Shown here: positions 31,824 to 40,309 of the stretch, one piece after another
Position numbering within the stretch: position 1 is the stretch's first letter
Layout: each line of letters begins with the position of its first letter
Assembly (NCBI RefSeq): GCF_026340305.1
Contig: NZ_JAPEPI010000001.1
Location: 4,030,001 to 4,094,000, forward strand
Origin: Streptomyces sp. NBC_01381
Lineage (GTDB): Bacteria > Actinomycetota > Actinomycetes > Streptomycetales > Streptomycetaceae
Length of the DNA stretch: 64,000 nucleotides
Reading direction: 5' to 3'
Translations under genes and position numbers: made by a program
The notes under the pieces: model-generated
What the model was told of the DNA's origin: nothing
The model's database searches: none
The model's input: the letters and a program-made list of their open reading frames with translations, nothing else

Positions 31824-34800
31824 ATGTACGAGCTGTCCCGGGTCCGCCTCTACTCCATCGGCCCCGCCGGTGCGCGCTACGCCGACACCGTGCTTGACCT
31901 GCGCGGCGTGGGCGCGGAGGTGCCCGACCCCGCGCCCGCCCAGGCGGAGTTCTTCGAGGAGGAGCCGGTCGGCCCGCCGCGCCGCCCGGCGCCCGCGGGC
32001 GTGCTCTTCCTGGAGAACGGCGGCGGCAAGTCCGTCCTGCTCAAGCTGATCTTCTCGGTGATGCTGCCGGGCCACCGCAACACGCTCGGCGGCGCCAGCT
32101 CCGGAGTCCTGCGCAAGTTCCTCCTCGCCGACGACTGCGGGCACGTCGCCCTGGAGTGGCAGCACACCCTGACCGGCGAGTGCGTCGTGGTCGGCAAGGT
32201 CAGCGAGTGGCGCGGGCGGCAGGTCTCCAACGACCCGCGCAAGTTCGCCGAGGCCTGGTACTCCTTCCGGCCAGGACCCGGTATGAGCCTGGACTCGCTG
32301 CCCGTCGCCGAGTCCACCGCCGTGCGGCCCCCCGCGGAGGGCGCGTCGGGCGCCCAGGGGCGGCGGCGCACCATGAAGGGCTTCCGTGACGCGCTGACCG
32401 AGGCGGTCAAGGCGTACCCCCACCTCGAAGTGCACTGGGAAGAGATCCACGACCGCTGGAACGAACACCTCGGCGACCTGGGCCTTGACCCCGAACTCTT
32501 CCGCTACCAGCGCGAGATGAACGCCGACGAGGGCGAGGCCGCGGGACTCTTCGCGGTCAAGAAGGACTCCGACTTCACCGACCTGCTGCTGCGCGCCGTC
32601 ACGGACACCCGCGACACGGACGGCCTCGCCGACCTGGTCCATGGCTTCGGCAACAAGCTGGGGCGCCGCTCCGAGCTCATCGCCGAGCGGGACTTCACCG
32701 CCGGGTCCGTCGATCTGCTCGGGCGGATCGTCGACGCCGCCGAAACGCGGGCACGCGCGCGTGACGTGCACGCGGGCGCCGAGCGGCGCACCCGGACGCT
32801 CGCCCGCCGGCTCTCCGCGCGGGCCGTCGCCGAGCGGGGCCGCGCCGCCGAGCTCGCCGAACGGGTCACCGCGGCCGCGCACACCGTCACGACGGCCGAG
32901 CAGGCACGCGGCAGGTCCGCGCTCATCTCCGCCGAACTCGCCTTCCGGCACGCCTCGTTGGCGCTCACCGTCGCCGAGAAGGCCGCCGCCGCCCAACGTC
33001 GCGAGCTGGCCGACGCGCGTCAGCTGCACTCCGCCTGGCAGGCCGCCGAGGCCGTACTGCGCCACCGCGCGGCAGCCGACCGATCCGCGCGCGTGGCCGC
33101 CGCGATCCTGGAGGCCGAGCGGGACGCCGCGCCCGCGCTCGCCGCCCGCGCCAAGGCGGCGGCCGATCTCGTACGGGTCCTGCACACCGCGGCCGAGGGC
33201 GCCGAGTCGCTCGCCAACGAGGAGGAGGAGCGCTCGGCCGCACTCCAGGAGACCGGCGAGGCCGCCCACCGCGACGCCACCGCCGCCGCGACCGAGGCCC
33301 AGCGCGCCCGCAGCGAGGCCGGGCACCTGCGCCAGCGCCTGGCCGAGGTCGAGCAGGAGACCGCCGAGGCCGTCCGCGCGGGCTGGCTCGACGACACCGC
33401 CCCGGACGCCGACCCGGCGCGCGCGGCACTGGCCGCCAGCGACGCCGAGAAGACCGCGGTCGCCGCCTGGGAGACCACCCGCGAGGCCGCGCTGCGCTCC
33501 GCCGAGCACGCCAAGGAGGCGGGCGCCGCCGAGGCCCGCGCCGAACTCACCGCGGCCCGCGCGTCGGACGCCGCGGACGCCGCCGAGCACGCGTACGACG
33601 CCGAGCGCGGGGCCGCCGAGTCGATCGCCGCCGACGAGCGCCTCGCCGAGCTGCTCGGGCTGCCGGGTGGGGGATCCTCAGGAGGGGTGCCGCAGCCCCG
33701 GCAGGGGGTGCGGGGCGGCGTGGGTACGGACGGCAACGGGACCGCGCACTCCGGCGACGCCACCGGCGAAGGCTCCCCGGCGGACGAGGCCCCCGGCTCC
33801 GCCGCTGCGCGCGGCGCGGCCGCGGGGTCCGGCATGGGCGGCGGCTCCAGCGCCACCGCGGGCTCCGCCACCGCGGGCTCCGCCGCTGCGACCGGCTCGG
33901 CCGCGGCGGCGAGCGCAGGCACCCTCACTCATTCCCCGGCCGAAGGCCCTCTCTCCGTAGCGGAGTTGGACCGCAGCGCCGACGACCTGCGCACGCTCCT
34001 CGAGGACGGCGTCGGCTCCGCCGAGCGGCAGCTCTTCGAGCTGCGGACCGCCGCCGCCGACGACTCCCGCATCCTGGGCGCCCTCGGTGACGGCGGACTG
34101 CTGCCGCCGGGCCCCGACGTCCTGGCCACCGTCGAGTTCCTCGGCGAGCACGGCATCCCCGCGCTGCCCGGCTGGCGCTATCTGGCCCAGGCCGTCGACC
34201 CGGTCGACCACGCGCGCGTGCTCGCCGCCCGGCCCGAGCTGGTCGACGGCGTCGTCATCACCGACCCGGCCACCCACGCACGCGCCCGCGAAGCCCTCGA
34301 CGGTGCCGCACTGCTGCCCCGCTCCGCGGTCGCCGTCGGCACCGCCGCGGCCCTCCTCGCCCCCACGCCGAGTGGCGAGGCAAGCGACGGGGGAGTCTTC
34401 CTCGTACCGCCGAACCCCGCCATGCACGACGAGCACGCCGCTGACGAGGAGCGGCAGACGCTGCGCGCACGGGCCGCGCGGCGAGACGAGGAGATCAGGG
34501 CGCTCGCCGTCCGCCTCGCCAAGGACCGTGAGCTCGCCGCGCGCATCGCCTCCTGGCGCACCGGCTGCCCGGCGGGACGGCTCGACGAGCTGGCCGCCGC
34601 CGCACGGGGCGCCCGCGCCTTCGCCGAGGAGGCCGAGGCGGAGCTCGCCGAGGCCCGGAGCATCCGCGCCGAGGCCGACGAGGCGGCCGCCGAAGCGGCA
34701 CGCGTGCGTGACGAGCGGCAGGAGGCCGCCCAGCGCGCCCGCCGCGTCGCCGACGCCCTGGCGGGGCTCGCCTTCCGGCTCCGCGAGCGGGCCGGCTGGC

Positions 34801-36656
34801 AGACCAAGCTGCGCGAACTCGCCGACGACGCCATCGAGTCGGAGTCCCGCGCCCAGACCTGCCTGGACCGCGCCCGCGCCGCCGACGAGGACCGCCGCGC
34901 CGCCCAGCGCGCCGCCGACGACGCCCGCCGCACCTCCCGCGCCCTGCGCGCCGAACGTGCCGAGATCGCCGGCGCCCCCGAGGACGTGCCGGAGGGCACC
35001 GACGCCCCCAAGGCCTCGCTGCCCGCCCTGCGCGAGGCCTACCGCGCCGCGTCCCAGCTCTACGAAAAGGTCGGCGTCGGCGCCGACCTGCGCGCCGAGC
35101 AGGCCCGCGCGGAGAGCGACGAGAGCGGCGCCCTCGCCGAACTCGACCGGCTCAGCAACAAGGTCCGCACCCGCGCCGCCCTGCTCCTCGAAGGCACGGA
35201 CGGCTCCGACGGACCGTCCCGGCAGGCCGCTTCCGCCCGCGCGGAAGCCCAGGTCCAGCTCATCGAGACCCGCGCGTCCACCGCGAGCGAGCAGCTCGGC
35301 AGGCTCCGCGGCGAGGCCGAGCGGCTCGCCCCCGAGGACGGCGACGCGCACACCGAGCTCCCCGAAGACCTCGTGCCCGCCGACGCCGAGCAGGCGCAGA
35401 GTCTCCTGCGCACCGCCACCGGCGAACTGGCCGCCCACACCGATGCGCTGACCCAGGCCAAGGACGCGCACGCCGCCCTGCTGCACTCCCACCGCGCCAC
35501 CGAGGACGCCGCAGGCGGCTTCGATGAAACGGCCGCGCTCCTGCGTGACCTGCTGCGTGAGCATCAGGACGAGGAGGGGGCCGAAGAGCCCGAGCCGTTC
35601 CCCGGCTCCCTCGAAGAGGCTCGCCAGTCGGCGGCCGAGACCCGCCGCTCGCTGCGCGGCTGCTCCGCCGACCTCTCGGCCGCCGAGGCCGCCGTCCGCG
35701 AGGCCAGCGACATCCTCGTACGCCATGCGAACTCCACCCGCTACGAGCAGGTACGCACCCCCGCCCGCCAGCAGATCCGCGAACTGCCCGCCTCCGCGCT
35801 GCCGGAGCACGCCAAGAAGTGGGCGGACGCCTTCGCGCCCCGGCTGCGCGTCCTCACCGACGAGTTGGAGCAGCTGGAGCGCAACCGCGACAGCATCGTC
35901 GACCGGCTGCGCGGCTTGGTCGAGTCCTCGCTCGCGACGCTCCGTTCCGCGCAGCGCCTCTCCCAGCTGCCCGAGGGCCTGGGGGAGTGGTCGGGCCAGG
36001 AGTTCCTGCGGGTCCGCTTCGATGAGCCCGACCAGACGACGCTGACCGAGCGCCTCGGCGAGGTCATCGACGAGGCCACGCGGGCGGCCGTGAAGAAGAA
36101 CTCCGATCTGCGGCGGGACGGCATGTCCTTGCTCCTTCGCGGAGTTCAGGCCGCCCTGGAGCCGCGCGGCATCGCCGTGGAGATCCTCAAGCCGGACGCG
36201 GTGCTCCGTGCCGAGCGGGTGCCCGTCGGGCAGATGGGCGACGTGTTCTCCGGCGGCCAGCTGCTCACCGCGGCCATCGCCCTGTACTGCACGATGGCCG
36301 CGCTGCGCAGCAACGACCGGGGCCGCGACAAGCACCGGCACGCCGGCACGCTGTTCCTCGACAACCCCATCGGCCGAGCCAACGCGACGTATCTCCTGGA
36401 GCTCCAGAGGGCCGTGTCGGACGCGCTCGGTGTGCAGCTGCTCTACACCACGGGCCTGTTCGACACGACCGCGCTCGCCGAGTTCCCGCTGGTCATCCGC
36501 TTGCGCAACGACGCCGATCTGAGGGCGGGCCTGAAGTACATCAGCGTCGAGGAGCACCTGCGGCCGGGCCTGCCGCAGCAGGACCCGGCCGAGGAGACGG
36601 TGCACGGGGAGATCACGGCGACGCGGATGTACAAGAGGCCCGCGACAGCTTCTTAG
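31824..36656 (+). CDS. SMC-like coiled-coil ATPase, MksB/JetC type, putative
   Basis: A 1610-residue SMC-like protein. Walker A is at residues 62-70 (FLENGGGKS). The C-terminal head has the ABC signature FSGGQ at 1475-1479 and Walker B GTLFLDNPIGRAN, with Asp1513 but Asn1514 at the usual catalytic Glu position. Between them are two long Ala/Glu/Arg-rich coiled coils (about 270-610 and 850-1400), a 100-residue Gly/Ser/Ala linker (about 615-715) and a globular hinge-like part (about 740-830: LGALGDGGLLPPGPDVLATV, YLAQAVDPVDHARVLAARPE). It is longer than typical JetC. No JetD/TOPRIM nuclease follows; the next gene is convergent. It could serve chromosome organisation or plasmid restriction by another effector. 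Confidence 0.8.
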   Translation: MYELSRVRLYSIGPAGARYADTVLDLRGVGAEVPDPAPAQAEFFEEEPVGPPRRPAPAGVLFLENGGGKSVLLKLIFSVMLPGHRNTLGGASSGVLRKFLLADDCGHVALEWQHTLTGECVVVGKVSEWRGRQVSNDPRKFAEAWYSFRPGPGMSLDSLPVAESTAVRPPAEGASGAQGRRRTMKGFRDALTEAVKAYPHLEVHWEEIHDRWNEHLGDLGLDPELFRYQREMNADEGEAAGLFAVKKDSDFTDLLLRAVTDTRDTDGLADLVHGFGNKLGRRSELIAERDFTAGSVDLLGRIVDAAETRARARDVHAGAERRTRTLARRLSARAVAERGRAAELAERVTAAAHTVTTAEQARGRSALISAELAFRHASLALTVAEKAAAAQRRELADARQLHSAWQAAEAVLRHRAAADRSARVAAAILEAERDAAPALAARAKAAADLVRVLHTAAEGAESLANEEEERSAALQETGEAAHRDATAAATEAQRARSEAGHLRQRLAEVEQETAEAVRAGWLDDTAPDADPARAALAASDAEKTAVAAWETTREAALRSAEHAKEAGAAEARAELTAARASDAADAAEHAYDAERGAAESIAADERLAELLGLPGGGSSGGVPQPRQGVRGGVGTDGNGTAHSGDATGEGSPADEAPGSAAARGAAAGSGMGGGSSATAGSATAGSAAATGSAAAASAGTLTHSPAEGPLSVAELDRSADDLRTLLEDGVGSAERQLFELRTAAADDSRILGALGDGGLLPPGPDVLATVEFLGEHGIPALPGWRYLAQAVDPVDHARVLAARPELVDGVVITDPATHARAREALDGAALLPRSAVAVGTAAALLAPTPSGEASDGGVFLVPPNPAMHDEHAADEERQTLRARAARRDEEIRALAVRLAKDRELAARIASWRTGCPAGRLDELAAAARGARAFAEEAEAELAEARSIRAEADEAAAEAARVRDERQEAAQRARRVADALAGLAFRLRERAGWQTKLRELADDAIESESRAQTCLDRARAADEDRRAAQRAADDARRTSRALRAERAEIAGAPEDVPEGTDAPKASLPALREAYRAASQLYEKVGVGADLRAEQARAESDESGALAELDRLSNKVRTRAALLLEGTDGSDGPSRQAASARAEAQVQLIETRASTASEQLGRLRGEAERLAPEDGDAHTELPEDLVPADAEQAQSLLRTATGELAAHTDALTQAKDAHAALLHSHRATEDAAGGFDETAALLRDLLREHQDEEGAEEPEPFPGSLEEARQSAAETRRSLRGCSADLSAAEAAVREASDILVRHANSTRYEQVRTPARQQIRELPASALPEHAKKWADAFAPRLRVLTDELEQLERNRDSIVDRLRGLVESSLATLRSAQRLSQLPEGLGEWSGQEFLRVRFDEPDQTTLTERLGEVIDEATRAAVKKNSDLRRDGMSLLLRGVQAALEPRGIAVEILKPDAVLRAERVPVGQMGDVFSGGQLLTAAIALYCTMAALRSNDRGRDKHRHAGTLFLDNPIGRANATYLLELQRAVSDALGVQLLYTTGLFDTTALAEFPLVIRLRNDADLRAGLKYISVEEHLRPGLPQQDPAEETVHGEITATRMYKRPATAS

Positions 36657-36698
36657 GACAGGACGACTTCTTAGGAGCAGGACGACTTCCTAGGACAG
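36649..36698. repeat. 2.7 tandem copies of an 18-19 bp unit at two converging gene ends
   Basis: CTTCTTAGGACAGGACGA (36649-36666), CTTCTTAGGAGCAGGACGA (36667-36685) and partial CTTCCTAGGACAG (36686-36698). The SMC-like gene's TAG stop lies in the first unit and the Rieske gene's TAG stop in the third. Confidence 0.85.
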
Positions 36699-37808
36699 CC
36701 GCTCCGCCAGCCACTGGTGGAAGATCCCGATGTGATGCTCGGTGGGCACCAGCACCCCGCCCCCGCGATAGGCGCGTGACGCCATCGCGGGCTGGGTGCG
36801 CTCGCAGGCCGCGAAGTCCTGTTCGTTGACCCGGTGGAAGAGCTCGACGGACTTGCCGAGATCGGCGCCGGAGGCGACGACGTCGGGTGCGTACAGCCAG
36901 TCGCACTCGACGACCGTGCGGTCCTCGGCAAGGGGGAACATCCGGTGCAGGATCACATGGTCGGGGACGAGGTTCACGAAGACGGTCGGCTTGATGGTGA
37001 TCGCGTAGTAGCGGCGGTCCTGGTCGTCGGCGACGGAGGGCAGCCGGCCGAAGCCCGCGCTGCCGTCGACGGTGAATCCCCTGACCTCGTCGCCGAACGA
37101 GGCGCCGTGGCCTACGTAGTACTGGGCGGCGAACCCGTCGGCGAACTCCGGCAGGACCTCGGTCAGTTCGGGGTGGATGGTCGCGCAGTGATAGCACTCC
37201 ATGAAGTTCTCGACGATGAGCTTCCAGTTGGCGCGCACGTCGTACGTGACGCGCTTGCCGAGGGCGAGCCCCTCGGTCCCGTACCGCTCGATGGACGCCG
37301 CGTCGCCCAGCCGCTCCACCGCCGCCCCGACGACGGTCTCCTCGAAGGAGGGCGGCTCATCGGCCAGGCACACCCAGGCGTAGCCGAGCCACTCCCGCAG
37401 GGCGACCTTGACCAGGCTGTACGCGGTTCGGTCGACGTCGGGCATCTTCACCAGGTTGGGCGCGGCGATCAGCTTGCCGTCGAGGTCGTACGTCCATGCG
37501 TGGTACGGGCATTGCAGGTTGCGGCGCACCTCGCCCGACTCCTCGGTGCAGAGGCGGGCGCCACGGTGCCGGCAGATGTTCAGGAAGGCCCGCAGCTCCC
37601 CGGTGCGGGACCTGGTGACCAGGACGCTCTCGCGGCCGATCTGGACGGTGCGGTAGGCGCCGGGCTTGTCGAGGTCGGCGGAGCGCACCGCGCAGAACCA
37701 GAGGGACTCGAAGACGCGCTCCTGCTCCTGCCGGAAGATCTCCGGATCCGTGTAGAAGTGGCCCGGCAGCGTCGAGACGAGGCTGTCGGAGATGGGGGTC
37801 GTCGTCAC
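36690..37808 (-). CDS. Rieske-type aromatic/betaine monooxygenase alpha subunit (GbcA-like)
   Basis: A 372-residue Rieske oxygenase. GTG 37808 is preferred because GGAGGAG lies ten bases upstream; an ATG at 37844 overlapping the previous stop is the alternative. The Rieske centre is in ICRHRGARLC (CxH) and LQCPYHAW (CxxH). The mononuclear iron site has NFMECYHCATIHPEL with the two His ligands and the bridging acid. Length and N-terminus (LVSTLPGHFYTDPEIFRQEQ) match the glycine-betaine/stachydrine demethylase group, which yields dimethylglycine and formaldehyde. Genetic neighbours, a dimethylglycine-dehydrogenase-like enzyme and mycothiol formaldehyde dehydrogenase, support this. Electrons probably come from the Rieske ferredoxin and reductase at 42777-44269. 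Confidence 0.85.
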   Translation of the reverse strand: MTTTPISDSLVSTLPGHFYTDPEIFRQEQERVFESLWFCAVRSADLDKPGAYRTVQIGRESVLVTRSRTGELRAFLNICRHRGARLCTEESGEVRRNLQCPYHAWTYDLDGKLIAAPNLVKMPDVDRTAYSLVKVALREWLGYAWVCLADEPPSFEETVVGAAVERLGDAASIERYGTEGLALGKRVTYDVRANWKLIVENFMECYHCATIHPELTEVLPEFADGFAAQYYVGHGASFGDEVRGFTVDGSAGFGRLPSVADDQDRRYYAITIKPTVFVNLVPDHVILHRMFPLAEDRTVVECDWLYAPDVVASGADLGKSVELFHRVNEQDFAACERTQPAMASRAYRGGGVLVPTEHHIGIFHQWLAERLS

Positions 37809-37840
37809 GGTGGCGTACTCCTCCAACGGCGGACAGGCGG

Positions 37841-40309
37841 TCATCGGCGGATGCGGGTCATCTTCGGGTCGAACAGCGGCTCCTCGGCGACGGTCGCGGG
37901 AACCTTCTCGCCGAAGTACTCGATGTGCGTGCCGGTGCCCGCCTCCAGCGGCGGCAGCCAGGCGTACGCGACGCAACGGCCCAGCGTGTAGCCGTACGAG
38001 GCGCTGGTGACATACCCGGCGGGGACCCCGGCCCCGTCGATGGACACGGGCTCCTTCCCGAGGACGACGGCGGCCGGGTCGTCGAGCAGCAGCGCGGTGA
38101 GCCTGCGCTCCGGGGTCCCCTTCGCCTCCAGAGCCGAACGCCCCATGAAATCGCCCTTGTTCATCCGGACGGCGAAGCCGACGCCCGCCTCGTACGGGTC
38201 GTGCTCGGTGGTCATGTCGTGGCCCCAGGCGCGGTAACCTTTCTCCAGGCGCAGGCTGTTGAACGCGGACCGTCCCGCGGCGATCACGCCGTGCCGCTGC
38301 CCCGCCTCCCAGAGTGTGTCCCAGAGCCGGAGTCCGGTGTCGGCGCCGGTGTACAGCTCCCAGCCCAGCTCGCCGACGTACGACAGGCGCATCGCCGTCA
38401 CCGGGACATGCCCGATGTACGTCTCCTTGGCCTTGAAATAGCCGAACCCCTCGTGTGAGAAGTCGTCGCGGGTGAGCGGCTGGACGAGCTCGCGGGCGAG
38501 CGGCCCCCACACGCCGATGCAGCAGGTGCCCGATGTGATGTCCCGCAGGTGGACGCCGTCCGGGGCGTGGCGCAGGAGCCAGTCCAGGTCGGCGGGGGAG
38601 TTGGCGCCCACCTGGAAGCGGTCGGGCGCGAGGCGGGCCACGGTGAGGTCGGACCGGATGCCGCCCGCCTCGTCCAGGAGCAGCGTGTACGTCACCGAAC
38701 CGGGCTTCTTGGCCAGGTTGTTGGAGGTCATGCGCTGCAGGAAGTCGAGCGCTCCAGGGCCGGACGCCTCAAGGCGGCGCAGCGGCGTCATGTCGTAGAG
38801 GGCGACCTTCTCGCGCGTGGCCTTCGCTTCGGCGGCCGCGATCGGCGACCAGTGGCGGGCCGACCAGGCGTCGCGCTCGGGTACCTCGACGCCCGCGGCG
38901 AGCGGGGCGTTCGCCTCGTACCAGTGCGGACGCTCCCAGCCGCCGCCCTCCAGGAAGACCGCGCCGAGCTCCTGCTGACGGGCGTAGAAGGGACTGACCC
39001 GCAGCGGCCGGGGCTGCTCCATCGGCTGCAGCGGATGCAGGACGTCGTAGACCTCGACGAACTGCTGTGCGCCCCGGTCGGCGACGTACGCGGGAGAGCG
39101 CTGGGCGTCCTCGAAGCGCGTGAGATCACAGTCGTGTACGTCGATGGAGGGCCGCCCGTCGACCATCCACTCCGCGACGGCCTTCGCGACACCCGCGGAG
39201 TGCGTCACCCACACCGCCTCGGCCAGCCAGAAACCGCGCAGCGCACGGGATTCGCCGAGCACCGGCATGCCGTCCGGGGTGAAGGAGAAGACGCCGTTGA
39301 AGCCCTCGGCGACCTCGGTGTCGCGCAGCGCCGGCAGCAGCCAACGGCAGTCCTCCCAGCTCGGCGCGAAGTCCTCCTCGGTGAAGGGGTACGAGGACGG
39401 CATCTCATCGGCGTCGTCGTACGCCGGGACGGTGAACGCGTCGACGGGCAGCGGCCGGTGGGCATAGGAGCCGATGCCGATGCGGTCGGTGTGCTCGCGG
39501 AAGTACAGATCGCGGTCCTGGAAGCGCAGGATCGGCCTCGACGCCTCCGTGCGCGGGTCGTTGACGCCCGCGAGCCCGGGCAGCGGCTCCGTCTTCGCGT
39601 ACTGGTGCGCGAGGGGGAGCAGCGGTATGTCGATCCCGGCCATCCGCCCGATCACCGGGCCCCAGAAGCCGGCGGCCGACACCACGTGGTCGGCGGGGAA
39701 GGTGCCCCGGTCGGTGACGACGGCGGTGACGCGGCCACCTGTGGGGCCGTTGGGGCCGTCCTCCCGCTCGATGCCCGTCACGGTGTGCCGGTCGAGAAAA
39801 CGGGCTCCACGCGCGCGTGCCCGCTCGATCTGCGCGCGGCAGGCGAGCACGGCGCGGGCGAGCCCGTCGTCGGGGGTGTGCAGACCGCCGATGACCCGGC
39901 TCTCGTCGATGAGCGGCCACATCTCCTTGCACCGCGCGGGCGAGACCAGTTCCGCTCGGATCCCCCAGGACGCGGCGTATCCGGCCTTGCGGTGCAGGTC
40001 GGCCCAGCGTTCGTCGGTGGTGGCGAGTTCGAGGCCGCCGACCGGGTTGAAGCAGGAGAGGCCGTCCACTTCGAGGGACCCGAACTTCTGGACCGTGTAC
40101 GTCGCGAAGGCGGTCAGCGTCTTGGACGGTCCCGTCTGGAAGACGAGCCCGGGGGCGTGCGACGTGGAGCCGCCGGGGGCGGGCAGCGGCCCCTGTTCGA
40201 GGACGGTGACGTCGGTCCAGCCGCGGGCGGTCAGCTCGTCGGCGAGGGAGCAGCCGACGATGCCGGCGCCGATGACGACGACGCGGGGAGCTGTGGTCTG
40301 CGTGGTCAC
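37841..40309 (-). CDS. FAD-dependent oxidoreductase with C-terminal GcvT domain (dimethylglycine/sarcosine dehydrogenase type)
   Basis: An 822-residue enzyme starting at GTG 40309 in a GTGA overlap with mscR. The N-terminal half is a DAO-fold flavoprotein: VVVIGAGIVGCSLADELTAR, with GGSTSHAPGLVFQTG holding His51 in the position of the covalent FAD link of dimethylglycine oxidases. The C-terminal half (about 430-822) is a GcvT-like folate-binding domain: KVALYDMTPLRRLEASGPGA, LQRMTSNNLAKKPGSVTYTL, RLSYVGELGWELYTGADTGL and LRLEKGYRAWGHDMTTEHDP. The enzyme should oxidise an N-methyl group and hand the C1 unit to tetrahydrofolate. It lies between mscR and the Rieske oxygenase in one operon. Confidence 0.9.
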   Translation of the reverse strand: MTTQTTAPRVVVIGAGIVGCSLADELTARGWTDVTVLEQGPLPAPGGSTSHAPGLVFQTGPSKTLTAFATYTVQKFGSLEVDGLSCFNPVGGLELATTDERWADLHRKAGYAASWGIRAELVSPARCKEMWPLIDESRVIGGLHTPDDGLARAVLACRAQIERARARGARFLDRHTVTGIEREDGPNGPTGGRVTAVVTDRGTFPADHVVSAAGFWGPVIGRMAGIDIPLLPLAHQYAKTEPLPGLAGVNDPRTEASRPILRFQDRDLYFREHTDRIGIGSYAHRPLPVDAFTVPAYDDADEMPSSYPFTEEDFAPSWEDCRWLLPALRDTEVAEGFNGVFSFTPDGMPVLGESRALRGFWLAEAVWVTHSAGVAKAVAEWMVDGRPSIDVHDCDLTRFEDAQRSPAYVADRGAQQFVEVYDVLHPLQPMEQPRPLRVSPFYARQQELGAVFLEGGGWERPHWYEANAPLAAGVEVPERDAWSARHWSPIAAAEAKATREKVALYDMTPLRRLEASGPGALDFLQRMTSNNLAKKPGSVTYTLLLDEAGGIRSDLTVARLAPDRFQVGANSPADLDWLLRHAPDGVHLRDITSGTCCIGVWGPLARELVQPLTRDDFSHEGFGYFKAKETYIGHVPVTAMRLSYVGELGWELYTGADTGLRLWDTLWEAGQRHGVIAAGRSAFNSLRLEKGYRAWGHDMTTEHDPYEAGVGFAVRMNKGDFMGRSALEAKGTPERRLTALLLDDPAAVVLGKEPVSIDGAGVPAGYVTSASYGYTLGRCVAYAWLPPLEAGTGTHIEYFGEKVPATVAEEPLFDPKMTRIRR

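Noticed and set aside
33678..36605. 975-codon open frame on the minus strand opposite the SMC-like gene
   Set aside because: It is a shadow of the high-GC coding strand: no motifs, Val/Gly/Arg-rich, and the plus-strand frame has clear Walker A, signature and Walker B motifs.
29257..36656. SMC-like operon as part of a mobile defence island
   Set aside because: No integrase, tRNA end, transposase, direct-repeat boundary or base-composition shift is visible; flanking genes are ordinary chromosomal genes.
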